Shown here in pieces: positions 13,101 through 25,300 of a stretch of 64,000 bases of DNA (positions are counted from its first letter, which is position 1; every line of letters starts with the position of its first letter). The position numbers were made by a program, and so were the translations under genes. The DNA comes from Cucumis sativus (taxonomy: Eukaryota > Streptophyta > Magnoliopsida > Cucurbitales > Cucurbitaceae). The stretch lies in NCBI RefSeq assembly GCF_000004075.3, contig NC_026656.2, forward strand, positions 21,524,607 through 21,588,606, written 5' to 3'. Below the pieces are notes generated by a model. The model worked only from the letters and a program-made list of their open reading frames with translations. It searched no databases and was not told where the DNA came from.

Positions 13101-14890
13101 GTTTGGCTATTTTCAAAAAGGTTTATTTAAAAATTTTACTTTATGCAATGGATAATAAGTTTTCTTGTAAAATTTGTATTTTAGTTATTTATTTTATATA
13201 TTTATCTAGAAGTTAACGTTTAGTTGAGTTTTTAAACTTATAAAGGTAAGCGTCAAGTACTTACTGTAGACAATAATTGAGTGTATAACGTCGTTTAATT
13301 TGAAAGAATTATTGATTAGCAAAAACTATTAGTCGATAGATTTGTATAAACAATATAGTTTATTATTGACAACTATGATTTTTATTTTGTACTGTGTTAT
13401 GCCTACAAATATTTTAACATTATTTACTATATTTATAAACTATCCCTAAATGTAATTAGATATTGTTAGATAACACAATATTAATTTACAAAATCTTAGA
13501 CAAAATATATCAAATTATGATTTATTTTCTTTATTTTCTTGATTAAGTTTTTGTATAATTTGAGGACTATTATAATTTTATCATAACTATTAATTATATA
13601 TAAATTATTTTAAAATTAATTTCGAGGATCAAATGTACCTCTTACTTGGATTAAAAAAATATTTTTTCTATTTTTAATAACATTGTATATTTTAAGACAC
13701 ATATTATGATGAAGAGAATAGAGATTATAATCCACATATCCACTTATAGATGAAGTTTGGACATAAATTATGTTTAATTCATAGAGCTGCTTTTAGAAAA
13801 CAATTTATAAATACAAGAAAAAACTTAATGCATTATTAAAATAATGAAAACATATAAATCACGAATAATAAAGAATCAATTGACATTGACTCATAATATT
13901 TTAGAGTGTCGTTTTTTATGCTAAGATATTTATTTATTGATATGACATACAATCATGCATACTTATTATTATTATACAAACTTTATAATCTAATAATCAT
14001 CCACATAAATATTTGTGTGGCTTATTGTTAATATACTTTTTATGTCACATATACTAGAGAAGCAAGTTTGATACAATTAGTAGCTTTCAAACACAAACGT
14101 TTACATTTCCCTTTCACGATTATGTCACCAAAATAAGCCTTTAATATATTTGGCATGTCATCAAATTTTGGGGGAAAAAAATTAATGTATTTTGAATGGT
14201 CTAGAAAGTTGCAATGTTTTCGTCTTTAACTTCCAAATCAGTATATATAATTTATAGCTTTTAAAAAGAAAACAAAAAAAGGTATATTTGTCAAATCAAT
14301 CGTAATTAGGTATAATACTAATTATACTAATCAATCTTTTGACCGTTGGTTGGGTTTCCAAATTTTGCTTATCTTTGCAAAAGTGAGAAGTGGGTGTTAC
14401 TTTTGCAAACTCTTAATATACATATACTCATAAGTTTGGACATGTTATTTCTTTTTTAAATTATTTCACTTGTGTTTAGGGTTAGAGAGTAGGGGTTGCG
14501 TGGGCGTGTGTGGGTCTATTGGAAAAGATTAGAGTAAAAGGTTTTACCTTTTTTCTCTGATCTTCCAGAGTAAGCCAGACTATGCTTTAAGACAATGTCG
14601 AAAAGAGATGAATGGAAAAAACAAAAAGTATATCCAATATCTTCACGTGTTAATTTTTCATTCATTCCCTTTCAAGTATTTTTTCATTCACAAAATTGAA
14701 AGGCTGCAGTGCATTGTTTGGTGTAATATATTACAGAAACCAATTTTTATACCCATTTTAATTTCTCTCTTGCTTTCATAATGCTTTGCAGCAATTAAGA
14801 GGAATTGAGTTTCATTTGTGTTTACTGCAATTTAATTCAGAAATTACAAGCTTTTTACCAATAATAATAGTAATAATAAAATTGCCTTCT

Positions 14891-14974
14891 TTCTTTGACC
14901 ACTCAAATACTTATTCATAATTCAATTTCTTTTCTTTCACCACTCAAATACTTATTCATAATTCAATTTCTTTT
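14891..14974. repeat. Tandem duplication, period 41, two copies
   Basis: Copy 1 begins at 14891 and copy 2 at 14932. They differ at one base (TTTGACC versus TTTCACC) over the shared length. The shared core contains CACTCAAATACTTATTC. Confidence 0.92.
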
Positions 14975-16069
14975 ATTAATGGCATGTTTTGATTATAGAT
15001 TTGAAGACGAATTCCATGGTTCTAAACAAGCGCAATTAAATGCAACCCACATGAAAAGCATTGATTTAAGTACCGTGGCCTAAAACCTTGTTTTGAGAAA
15101 GTCACGTCACATAACAGTTTAACTCAATATTTTAGATCAATCTATCACAATGCTCTCAAAGTGGTGAGTAGTTGCTCTATTTTCTTCAACAAAAAAGCTC
15201 AACCAACAAATCAACTGACAGTTCAATCAGTTTAGTGAAAAGAAAATAGCACTTCACAGGCTTACTCATACTACCAAGAATAAAAATTATCCTAAAGCAC
15301 TCAGACCATCAGATGGCTAAAGAAAAAAAAAATCACCAGAGTAATAATACCAAAATATGTTGATGGTCTTGAATAAGGTAACTCTAGCAATGGAGAATCG
15401 CCTATCAAACAAACTAACATGAAGAGAAAGGATCAATTGATGTTATAAGTCATGGGATCTGCCTTAGCTGGAAAAGCAAGATTATGACAACATTGCAAAA
15501 AGTACAAGTAAGATTGCTTGGACAGACAGCTAGAATCCCTTTGTGAGAAAGAACCACAACCACATTTTTATAAATCAAATTTCTTACCACACATTGCCTC
15601 TACTAATGCCAAGGAAAAGTGAGAAAATTAGAACATATTTCTTTCTTTTTTTCAATGTAAATGAGATTCTTCTACCAGTTATGTATGAACTTTAACATGT
15701 AAATGGAGAAAGAAATATGCTAGTGTTGTTGAGGTAAATGGTGCTTTGAAAGTGACAGCCTCTCATTGAACAAACTAAAGGGACAAATTTCTTCTTCTTT
15801 TTGTTTAACAGAAAATATATAGTTTTATTGACAAGATGACAGATTATACTTTAGAATAGGGTGACAACAAAAATATTTTTCATGATATGGGCATTCTTAA
15901 ATCTATTTGATAATTAAATTAAAAAGATTTAGATGAAAGATATTAATGTAATAAAAAAATACACCGAGGTCCTAATTTAAAAATTATTTTCTTAAATAGG
16001 AAAGATAATATTTTAGAGACAATTATAACTTTTAATTCATTATTAATTATATAATATAAATATTAATTG

Positions 16070-16208
16070 GATATTATATTCATAAGATTATTTTAAAAAT
16101 TACCTTATTTAAAATGATTTGAATTTAATATGAATTCGATATTATATTCATAAGATTATTTGAAAACTTACCTTATTTAAAATGATTTGAATTTAATATG
16201 AATTCGAT
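16070..16208. repeat. Tandem duplication, period 68, two copies
   Basis: Copy 1 begins at 16070 and copy 2 at 16138, both starting GATATTATATTCATAAG. Copy 2 is followed by a few more matching bases. Only a handful of substitutions separate them. Confidence 0.9.
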
Positions 16209-16510
16209 CACTTCCATACATTTATTTGATTAATTAGTATGATAATAAATTTCAAGTATCTTTTAAATTAATTATAAATTAAAATATATTATAATATTTA
16301 TAATTTTTTTTCTAATTTGTAATAAACTGTTTATATATTCTTTCCAAAATTATATCTTTATTTAATTCAATCATAAAATTTGAACTTCTTATTACATTGT
16401 TTTCTCAATTTGCATTCAAATTTCTCATAACCGTAAGCTGTAAAATCTTAATAAGTATGTACAATTCTCCATCACTTGAATCTACGATAAAGTCCACAGT
16501 AAATCATTTG

Positions 16511-16622
16511 TTCTTTTACCCATTTAAAATTAAATAGTTAAACAATAAAACTACCTGATTAGTCTATTCTTTTACCCATTTAAAATTAAATAGTTAAACA
16601 ATAAAACTACCTGATTAGTCTA
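16511..16622. repeat. Perfect tandem duplication, period 56, two copies
   Basis: 16511-16566 is repeated exactly as 16567-16622. Both begin TTCTTTTACCCATTTAAAA, and a third TTC follows copy 2. The perfect identity implies a recent event. Confidence 0.96.
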
Positions 16623-18320
16623 TTCAGAGTATATTATATCGTATATATTAACAATATACCCCTCATTCTAATGTTATTATGATGATTTTATAAATATATA
16701 CCACATATTATTTATGATTATACTAGTTTTATAATATTATCACATTATATAATAGTTTGTATATGTGATTTATTATATACACACCACATCTTATTTATAT
16801 TTATATTAATTTTATATATTACCCGTGAGATATAATATTTTTAGTTGATGTTTTATATGATGTATATCATATATTATTTACAATTATACTTTATAATAAT
16901 CTATAACGAGAGTATGTCTAAAAAAAGATTACTTTTTTGCATTTGCTCAACAACTAGAACATTCAACATATACCCAAAGAAATTTCCAGATATACCCAAT
17001 ATCCATATGAAAAACCCTCTCCTAAAAAAACTTCTCTTTAATCTGATACCTCAATAAACCCTAGAATATAATACATGCAAAATCACATTTTTGATTCGTT
17101 GCCTATTCAGACTAAAATCTTTAATCTATATAAGATACCAAATGCAAACTGTGTATAGAATATATACAACCTAATCATGTATCTTTCGACCGTCGGAAAA
17201 CAGATGAACTGGTCGGCCGTTTTATAAAACCTTCACCATCGAAATCGCTTAAACGCTTCAACTTCACGGCTGAAAACCAAAAACTCGAATCACTTACTTG
17301 ACTGTCAAGAGGACAATGATTTAGTTGAATATGAAAAATGAGAAAACTGTCAAAGAACTTTCCTATTTTAATGTTGCACGATTTCCTTCCATTTTCTATA
17401 TTAATATAATATGTATATTGTGTGAAAAAACTACCTAATGTGCATATATGTAAATTGAACATATTTTTGTGTAATATTGTAGCTCATTTAGTACATTTGT
17501 GTAAAATTTGATCAATTTGTGTTTTTATGGTAAATTAAACTATATGAGCTAAAGACCCGTTAAATTACAAAGCAGATCTACGGTCAAAATTACCGAAAAA
17601 CATTCTAGGCATTAGACAACTTGATTTGAAGACCCATTAATTTTCAAGAAAAGATGAGCTGGAGAGAGATATTTTCACTAAGTGGATGCTCTAGAGGAAA
17701 GGCAAAATCAAAACCTAAAACCTTTATAGTGTCTAGCCCGTTGGGCACAACATGACTTTTCTCAAAGGATAACCGTCTTTCCTTTTTTTACCTTTGGAAG
17801 TCAAGAAGACTTGAAGAATATTAAATCTTAAAATAGGTAAATGCCATGGCTTGAAATCATTTATTTATTATTTTCATGTCAAACTCCCAAATTTATCTCT
17901 AATCCTAAGCTGTATAAGCAAAAAGAATACCACAAAATGGTGATCATGAGTGATGACAACTACGAGCACCCATATGAAGGAACACACCATGGCTGGCGTT
18001 AGGTGTAAATGCCTTGCTCCACCTTCTCCATCATTCAACATTGCAGCCAAACAATGTATGGACTATATCTCAGGAAAGGTATGGATGACCATACAAGTAA
18101 GTATCCTGTTGAGGATAATGTCGAATCAACTATGATGTTCACCTAACAGATAAAGAATACTTCACACGGGAATACTTCAGTAGTTCCTTTCCTAACAGAT
18201 ACACCAAGGATAATAGTTCACACACTTTACCCGGGAAAATACTTAAGTAAATCTAAGACACATATCTAAGGGAGAAATAAATCAAATTCATATTATGATT
18301 CTATCAAGCCTCAATTGGTA

Positions 18321-18532
18321 TTTTTTTGAAACGGAAACATGCCTCTTTATTAATGGTAATGAGACTAAAGCTCAAAGTACAAGAGAGTTATACCAAGAGC
18401 AAAAAATACCAAAGGGAAAATACAAGCTAAAACTAAAACAAAGACTATACTCGGGTAACATAAAAATGAAATCTAAAAAAACCCGAGCAGAAAATAACAA
18501 GCTAAAAAAAAGCCACTCAAAGACAATACAAA
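18321..18532 (-). mobile_element. 5'-truncated non-LTR retroposon (LINE tail or SINE) with target-site duplications
   Basis: The 14-base string CCTCAATTGGTATT occurs at 18309-18322 and again at 18533-18546. Between them, starting with a T-run at 18321-18327, is about 210 bp whose opening (CATGCCTCTTTATTAATGG, then AAAGTACAAGAGAG) resembles the opening of the LINE at 24627. On the minus strand this is an element ending in a poly(A) tail, flanked by direct repeats, which is the hallmark of target-primed reverse transcription. There is no coding capacity left. Whether it is a truncated LINE or a SINE sharing a LINE tail cannot be decided here. Confidence 0.75.
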
Positions 18533-19927
18533 CCTCAATTGGTATTGATCCGGACAATGATCTGATAGGAACTACTGAAGTATTCTTTATTGAATTCACA
18601 GAAAATGCTCGTAAGCAAGTTACAAAAACACTTCCACTCTATCAAGAAACCCATTACACACACTAAAACTTCCCTATCCTCTTTCTGACCTTTCCCGATA
18701 TTTAAACCACTTCCTACTAACTCTCACCTCTAACTATCCTTGGATCATCATTCATACAACTGGATGACTCCCCGACTTGCTAATAACCATCCATGTGCCC
18801 CTTTTACCCTTGCGAACGTAAGGGTATATAATAGAGGGCCCAACGTGATCCTTCACTAATTATGGAGGCTTTAGGTAAATGAGATTGTGTTATAAAACGT
18901 ACAATTTAGTTTAGTATAAAACTATAAGAACTCATCACATAAGAAGGAACACATTCCTCCTTCATACTTCACATTTCTTCATTGCTAGACTAGCCTGTTC
19001 GTTGAAAATATATTTTCATTCATTAAGTAACACCACTACTTAAACTAATATTTAAAAAGCAACAATCCACCCTAGGTGATCTCAAGAAGAACGTAAAAGT
19101 CTAGCACAACATCATATCGTCCTTTTAATCTGAAATTTACGTAGAGAATTCTTCACTATGTATAATACAAATAGAGTCTGCAGACCGTCCAAGAAAGAGA
19201 ATCTGCAGTAGACAATTTCAATCAAAATTTGACAAGTAACAGAAGTTTGACATTATTTGCTAACTATGCTAGGAGAAAACTAATGGAGCTCTTAGTCCAC
19301 AGGGAGCAGCAGTAATCCATTTCTCCATGGAACAAGAAGCAGAATCAGTTACTCTTCATGTGAGAATGAAAGCAGGGTATACGCTCCTAACTGTTTTCAC
19401 ATTTTTCTCTAAGAGTTTTGATGGCAAAAGTTTATATGTTCTGGCAAAACAGACTCTTCAATAATGGATTTCAGTAGAGAATTCCTTCGATCCTTCCTTG
19501 ATCTGATGATTCTTTACCTATCCTAATGGAAGCATGCTTCAAACGACAGCTTAAGACCTATAACTTTACCTAGAGAATTTTGAAAAAGTCCTAAAAGGCC
19601 AAGTTTTTTTCTCCATAAAATTAGTGAAAATCAGCAAATAACCAAGCAACACAAGATAACGAAAACCAAACAAGATAACACATATGTGAATGGATCACCT
19701 TCAAATTTATGAATTGAAAACCATACAAATCAAATTTGATTTGCAAGAAACATTCCAACATTCTTGCAATACCAAACAGAGATTCTGAGAATACACACTG
19801 ACGGATACTTACAGAGAAACATCGTTATATGGCTTCTTTTTTATGACTGCCTCAGTGACATAAATTATAACAAATAATGAATTAGGGTTCCACTAAAATT
19901 TCTTCCAAGACCGAATCGTAGTGTAAC

Positions 19928-20173
19928 TCAGTGTGCCTTCCTCCTTGGAGGTTGTTTTTGAGTTGCTAACCTATAAATCCAATATACCTACATAAATTAA
20001 GTGGAAGTGAGCAAACATGAAAGTACAGAATTTGGATACAAATGCCCCAAAATGAAACAAAAATTAGAGTTAGAGAGTACCAAAGCGAAGATGTGTGATG
20101 CTATGAGAATAAGAATAATGAAAGGTATTGTTTCGAGGGTCCAGGTTCCTGTCGATTGTTGCTCGTTCGCCAT
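19928..20173 (-). CDS. 50-residue single-pass membrane protein (two exons)
   Basis: Exon 1 is 20173-20081 (31 codons) and exon 2 is 19987-19928 (19 codons plus TGA), joined by a 93-bp GT-AG intron (19988-20080) in phase 0. The product starts MANEQQSTGTWTLETIPF, has one hydrophobic segment (about residues 15-33: ETIPFIILILIASHIFALV) and ends YWIYRLATQKQPPRRKAH. The basic C-terminus suggests a cytosolic tail of a tail-anchored-type membrane protein. I recognise this layout as a short plant protein of unknown function with a conserved TWTLE...ALVYWIYRLA core, recalled from memory. No function is assigned. A purine/pyrimidine-biased leader lies upstream (20174-20250). Confidence 0.8.
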
Positions 20174-22383
20174 TGTCGCCAGAGAAAAAGCAGAAGCAGA
20201 CGAAGAGATTGAAGAATGGAAGGAGGTATAAACCCTAAATCAAAGTTTTACAAAATTGCAGTTCCGGAACGGTGCAGGGAAATTTGGGGGCTATCGTGAC
20301 ACGGGAATGAATTAAATATATCTTTGTGTAAATTTGTCACATATTTGCTCTATAAACTCTACTTCCCAAATTCAGCATTTTTGTTTTAAGTATAACCGAA
20401 TCAACTAAAATCTAACAAAAACAAATGCAAGTAGGTCTGTGGTTTGTTTGATAACGTTCTCATTTTATGAATGTGTTTGTTATTTTTTAAGAAAAAAATA
20501 TAGAAACAAAAAATGTATTTGATAGTTGTTTTTTATTTTCTAGTTTTTTAAATTTATTTCTTATTTTATTCACATTTAATTCAATTAAACATCAAACAAA
20601 AATATATGTTCTCCATTAAACATAAGAAAAATATATATATCAAACCTAGATAGGAATGTTTTGTTATAATCTTATGGAGAATGAGATGAAGAGGAGGATC
20701 GAAAACCCACGACAAAGAGAGAGACAAAAACTCACGACTAAAACACAAATCTGACAAAAATCCACAAATTTGGCGAAAACACAATTCATGCAAAGAGGAA
20801 GAGAAAAACTCATATCCAGCTAAAAGGAATACGTCATGTATAGGAAGACGATAAGAGGCGAAGAGAAAGACAACGAAGACGATGAGAGGAAGATGATGTT
20901 TATTTGGAAAAGACAATGGAGATAAGAAGAAGAAGAAAAACAACGTGGAGAGTGGTTATTTATGGAAGAAAATGAAAATAAGAGGAAGAAAAAGAAAATG
21001 ACTACACGAAAATGGAAAAGGAAAATGAAATAGAAAAAAGAAAGAAAATGAAACCAACAGACAAAAAAAAGTAAAAAAAAAATCAATAAAAAGAAATGAG
21101 AAAAAAGAAAAGAAAGTTGATAGAAACAATTAAGAAAAATAATTGAGAAATGGGAACTTGATAAACTACTTTTTTTTTCCAATAATTTATTTTAAATTAG
21201 AAACATTTCTATTTTTTCTAGAACGAGAAACTTGAAACGTCACCAAACACCTCCGTTTCTTAAAAAATGAAAACAGAAAAACGAAAACATTACCAAATAG
21301 GCCCTAAACTTATCTTTTAACATTAAATTCAACTTCTTTTTTTAAAAAAAGTATGTAGTTTTTTTTAAAGGTTATATTCTCAACATTATCATGTCGATTA
21401 ATTTCTATCGACAAAGCACTAGTGAAAAGCTTAATATGAATGTTACACAACTATCATATAGGTTTTAAGTTTGGGTTTAATGCTTTTCCACCATTTGGGT
21501 CATGTTTGATTATTAGGCTTTAAGTTAATTTGTCGATGCATTGAGATTAAAGTTCTTGAAGTGATGACTATAAATGAGGATTGGAAAAGTATTTTGTCCA
21601 TAAACATCCATGATATTAACGTAGAGTCATTAATCTACTTAATGATGGTAGTGTGAATCATATCAAAGTATATTTTTTTCATTAACGAGACAAACTCATT
21701 TGTTTTAGACCTTGATATCGTTTGATTCATACGTGAGACGTTATTACAATTTTTTGGTACACTTGTTTACACATTGATTAGTGTAAAAGCTCTCAACTTC
21801 ACTACCTTTTTCTTCTTACCCTGTGTGACTTATTTTACATATATTTAACTACTAGTGATGTTTTGTAATATATTTGTGGATTGATGGTTTTCAAAATAAA
21901 AAAGTTTTGAAATTACGAATGAATATTTTCAATAAAGTAAATTAAAGTTTAAATTCTCATTCTAACCTCTTAAAAATCATAGCAAGTAAATTCAAAGGTT
22001 TTTTTTTTCCAGCAGAGAGCAAATTTCTTACTTTAACCTAAATTAAATTAAAGAGAAGCTGCCCTATTTCATTATCACATAACAATTTGTTAGAGCTAAT
22101 TATCTCATTGCATAACAATTTATTAAAAGAAGCTCAAGTAAAAATGTCCCGAAGGTATTTGGTGCTTGGAGGAGGCGCCAAGTAGACGCAAAACGTGGCA
22201 TTTTCTTGTTTCTTTACCCAAACCACCTTCCCCGTTTTCCTCTTCCTTCTCACACTCTTCTTCTCCAGCTGCAGGTTTCTTTCAATTTTCTTCATTCTCT
22301 CGAACAATTGTTGGAACAGGATGCATCTCTAATGGATTCTCCAATCTCTTCTTGCATTTCTTCTTCTTTCTAGTCATTAGCCG
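20174..22383. other. Divergent intergenic region between microprotein and ABC1K genes
   Basis: About 2.2 kb separating two divergently transcribed genes. The first ~100 bp are the probable leader of the minus-strand gene. 20432-21305 looks like a terminal-inverted-repeat element. 22180-22383 is pyrimidine-rich and is probably the 5' UTR of the ABC1K gene. Confidence 0.6.
20432..21305. mobile_element. Probable non-autonomous terminal-inverted-repeat element
   Basis: The left end (TAGGTCTGTGG, TTTGATAACGTTCTC, ATTTTTTAAGAAA) is matched imperfectly by the reverse complement of the right end (TAGGGCC, TTTGGTAATGTTTTC, ATTTTTTAAGAAA). The inverted repeats span about 60 bp. The interior is an extreme purine tract (GA-rich) without coding capacity. 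Terminal sequences of this type are common in plant MITE-like families. The family name and target duplication are not determined. Confidence 0.5.
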
Positions 22384-25300
22384 ATGAGGAATGTCGTTGC
22401 GCGCCTCAACCGCCACCGCCTGCTCACTCCGCCATACCCAAGTACTTTCTTCACTCTTACTTGCATTTTCTAATTCCTTTTGTTTCTGCGATGTCTGCCT
22501 GGTGATTCTTAAGAGATGTAGTATGGAAGTGATAAATCAAATCACTCGAAAATTCAAGTAGAGTAGAGGCGACGTTAGGATTTTAGGATCTTCGTTACTC
22601 TTACTCTTTTATCGGTTATTGATACTTTTCTTGATTTGATTTGCGGGAGCTGCATTTTGGACTTCGGTTGACGTAACTTTTTTGGACTTCTGTTGTTCTG
22701 GTACTCCGGATTGAGTTTGGTGTACTAGCTAATTTGAGGAGATTGCGACGAGCTTATATAATCTTGAACTATATTTTACCCCCAACACACCACTAAACAA
22801 ACGGAACAGCCGCGAATTGTGAAGCGTGAAATGTGAATTAAGAATTAGGATTTCGTTTTAAAAAAAAAAAATCAGGCGCGTTACTTAAATAGTTCAATCA
22901 ATCATATCTGCTTGCATTCTCATAGACTCTGGTTTTACGAACGGGATGTTTGGATTTAAGAATGACCTATGATATCTATTAACAGGATTGTTGGGATTTT
23001 GTTTGAGCTCATTCGGCTGTTTTTGGTTCGAATGTTTTTCTGATTTTGTTTGTTCTAGAGTGGTTTTTATGATTTTGCCTACAAAATTGTAGTTTAAACA
23101 TAAGGATATTTTCCCCCCTTTCAAATATGTATGTGAATCCATGATAAGCTGCTTTGTTCGAATCATGCTATGGAGTCATAGAACTAAGTTTAAAAATATA
23201 TGTATGTTTGTTTGTTTGTTTGCTTGTATGTTTTTTTTACTGAACTTATAGCTAACCTAACTACTTTGTTCGAAAATCCTATCTTTCTCACAGCTTCTCA
23301 ACTGTTTAACCATCCATGGACTGAGATCGGTATTTTTCTTTTTGGGATTGAATCGATTTTTCTAGCCTTCGAGTGAAAAGAATAGGATTCCAGATTGTTG
23401 TCCACATGGGATAACTTATCCTCAAAACTTATATTTGTGAAATGGTTTATATGCTCTAATGTAATAACTTCCAAGTGCAAATATATTTTGGCAGGTTTAG
23501 GGAAGTGAATTTGTCGATCACGTTTAACTGTTAAATGAATCAATTTTCATCTGCCTTGAGGATTGCCCCGTCATTTCCATTTCATATTCCATGTATTTTA
23601 GGACATTACACTTCAATTACAATTTATAAATTCTGCATTTTTGCTACGTTTGCAGATTTGTGCCATGTCAATGATTTTGGAAAATGCATATCATTGGGAT
23701 ATTTGCAAGATATTCAAGCTCTGAGGAGACGAGATGTTTATCTGTTGACAAACTTGTTTCACCAAAACTCGTGAGTGGATGCTCATATTTGAGAAGGGAC
23801 TCTTGTCTGATATATATATATAAATTTTGCCAGGATTTATTATTATTTTTTTAACAGAAATGATTTCATTGATAAACGAAATGAAGGAGGAAAAACTGCA
23901 AACACATTATTGCCAGGAATTGTTCTCTCCTAAGTCCTAATATTTATGTGCTTACTATAGTCATTTACTTAAGTATTGTATGCAGATTTTCTACTGGCTA
24001 TTCAAGCGTACATGGTGGAAGGCCATCTGCAGAGTATGCGAAGTTGAGGAAGCAATTGCTGGAAAATGAATTTGGGCATGCACTTGGAACTTACAGATCC
24101 AAGAGACTTTCCTCTGTCTATCACTTTGGCCCATTTTTAGCGTTCTATAGGGCAGCAATTATTTCATTCCATGTATTGAAGCTAACCATATGGCAGTTCT
24201 TTGTTCATGACTTAAAGAAGCGCGCCATTAAGGTATTTATCTTACACATCTACACAAAGATTTGCATCTGTGAATAACCTTTTAGTATAATACTTAACAA
24301 CTCAATGAAGCTTTATGGGTCTGGAGGTTGTTATGTCTGTCCCATTCCCTGTATATCGTTTGTGTAAAAGATATTGACTTTTTTGTTCCATGTGCTTTTG
24401 AGTAAGATGTTTGTGATTGACTTAGTAAAGTGTTGTTTTTTCCCTGCAGTTTCGAGAAACACTAATCAGATTGGGACCTTTTTATATCAAGGCAAGTTTT
24501 TTCCCTTAATTGGAAATGTGGCCTCCAACTCTTGGAATTGTGCCTTTTCTTTAGTCTTTTTTTAATCAATCATAACCTATGCGAAAGAGGTTGCAAAAGG
24601 TTTTATCACTATTTATCTGTTGCTTGTTTTTTTTTATGAAAAGGAGACAAGCTTCTTTATTATTAATAAAGAAACTCAATGTACAAGAGATCTATACAAT
24701 GAGAATAATAGGGAAGCCAAGAAAAGAGGGAGAGAAAGAGAGAAAGGATCAGTAGGTGCACCCGGGCATCTCAACTAGGTTGACACCCCATAGCACCCTC
24801 ATCATATCCAAAATACAAAGAAAAGACCAAAATACAAGAACAATACTAAGGTCATGAAAAGACCAAAGTAACCACCTAAATAACTACGAAAGCTACCTAT
24901 GGTAGACTAAAAGCAAGGCTGAAAGGAAAAACAAAACAGCAGAAATACATATAAAACCCGTCCAAACTACAAAAGCACTATTTCTGAACGGGCAATCGAG
25001 GGAAACTACTTTGTAACTCATCCGATCAATGCGGTCCAATTGAGGCAGATGTCTTGAATGGAGTAATCTTTGAATTCTGCATTCGAAGAACACCAAGTTG
25101 CTGCATTTCTTTTAGAAATCTCTACGATGTCAGCCCAATTCCTTTTTTTATCATGGAAGATGCGTTGGTTACGTTCAAACCAAATCTCAGCTAGAACCTC
25201 TTTTATCAAATTAACCCAAATTAGAAAAGGTTTTTTTGATAAATAAGGCCCCCTCAGTAATTGGCGCACATTGGCGCTAAACGAACCATCAAAGACCCAA

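Larger units (their letters stand above)
10240..19927. other. Gene-poor AT-rich region
   Basis: Nearly 10 kb with no gene I can defend. A less AT-rich stretch at about 11,930-12,210 is open on both strands by chance and contains an ACACGTGG G-box-like site near 12,145, but shows no protein family. The stretch 11,020-11,140 has a trace resembling LINE endonuclease (DRFL) but is too decayed to call. Three tandem duplications and one retroposon are listed separately. About 15,100-15,650 and 19,000-19,900 are more complex in composition and might be untranslated or non-coding transcript, which cannot be shown here. Confidence 0.5.

Noticed and set aside
17175-17462. 95-codon minus-strand open frame
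   Set aside because: No recognisable family, no promoter or intron evidence, and its N-terminal half reads AT-rich noise.
17950-18135. Short open frame near ATGACAACTACGAGC
   Set aside because: Composition looks slightly coding, but no frame continues and no family is recognised.
20581-21182. Two overlapping 120-codon minus-strand open frames
   Set aside because: They translate the homopurine tract and give only Phe/Ser/Leu-rich low-complexity text. No family resemblance.
22166-22387. 73-codon open frame upstream of the ABC1K start
   Set aside because: It begins at TTG rather than ATG and reads a pyrimidine-rich leader. It is probably untranslated.
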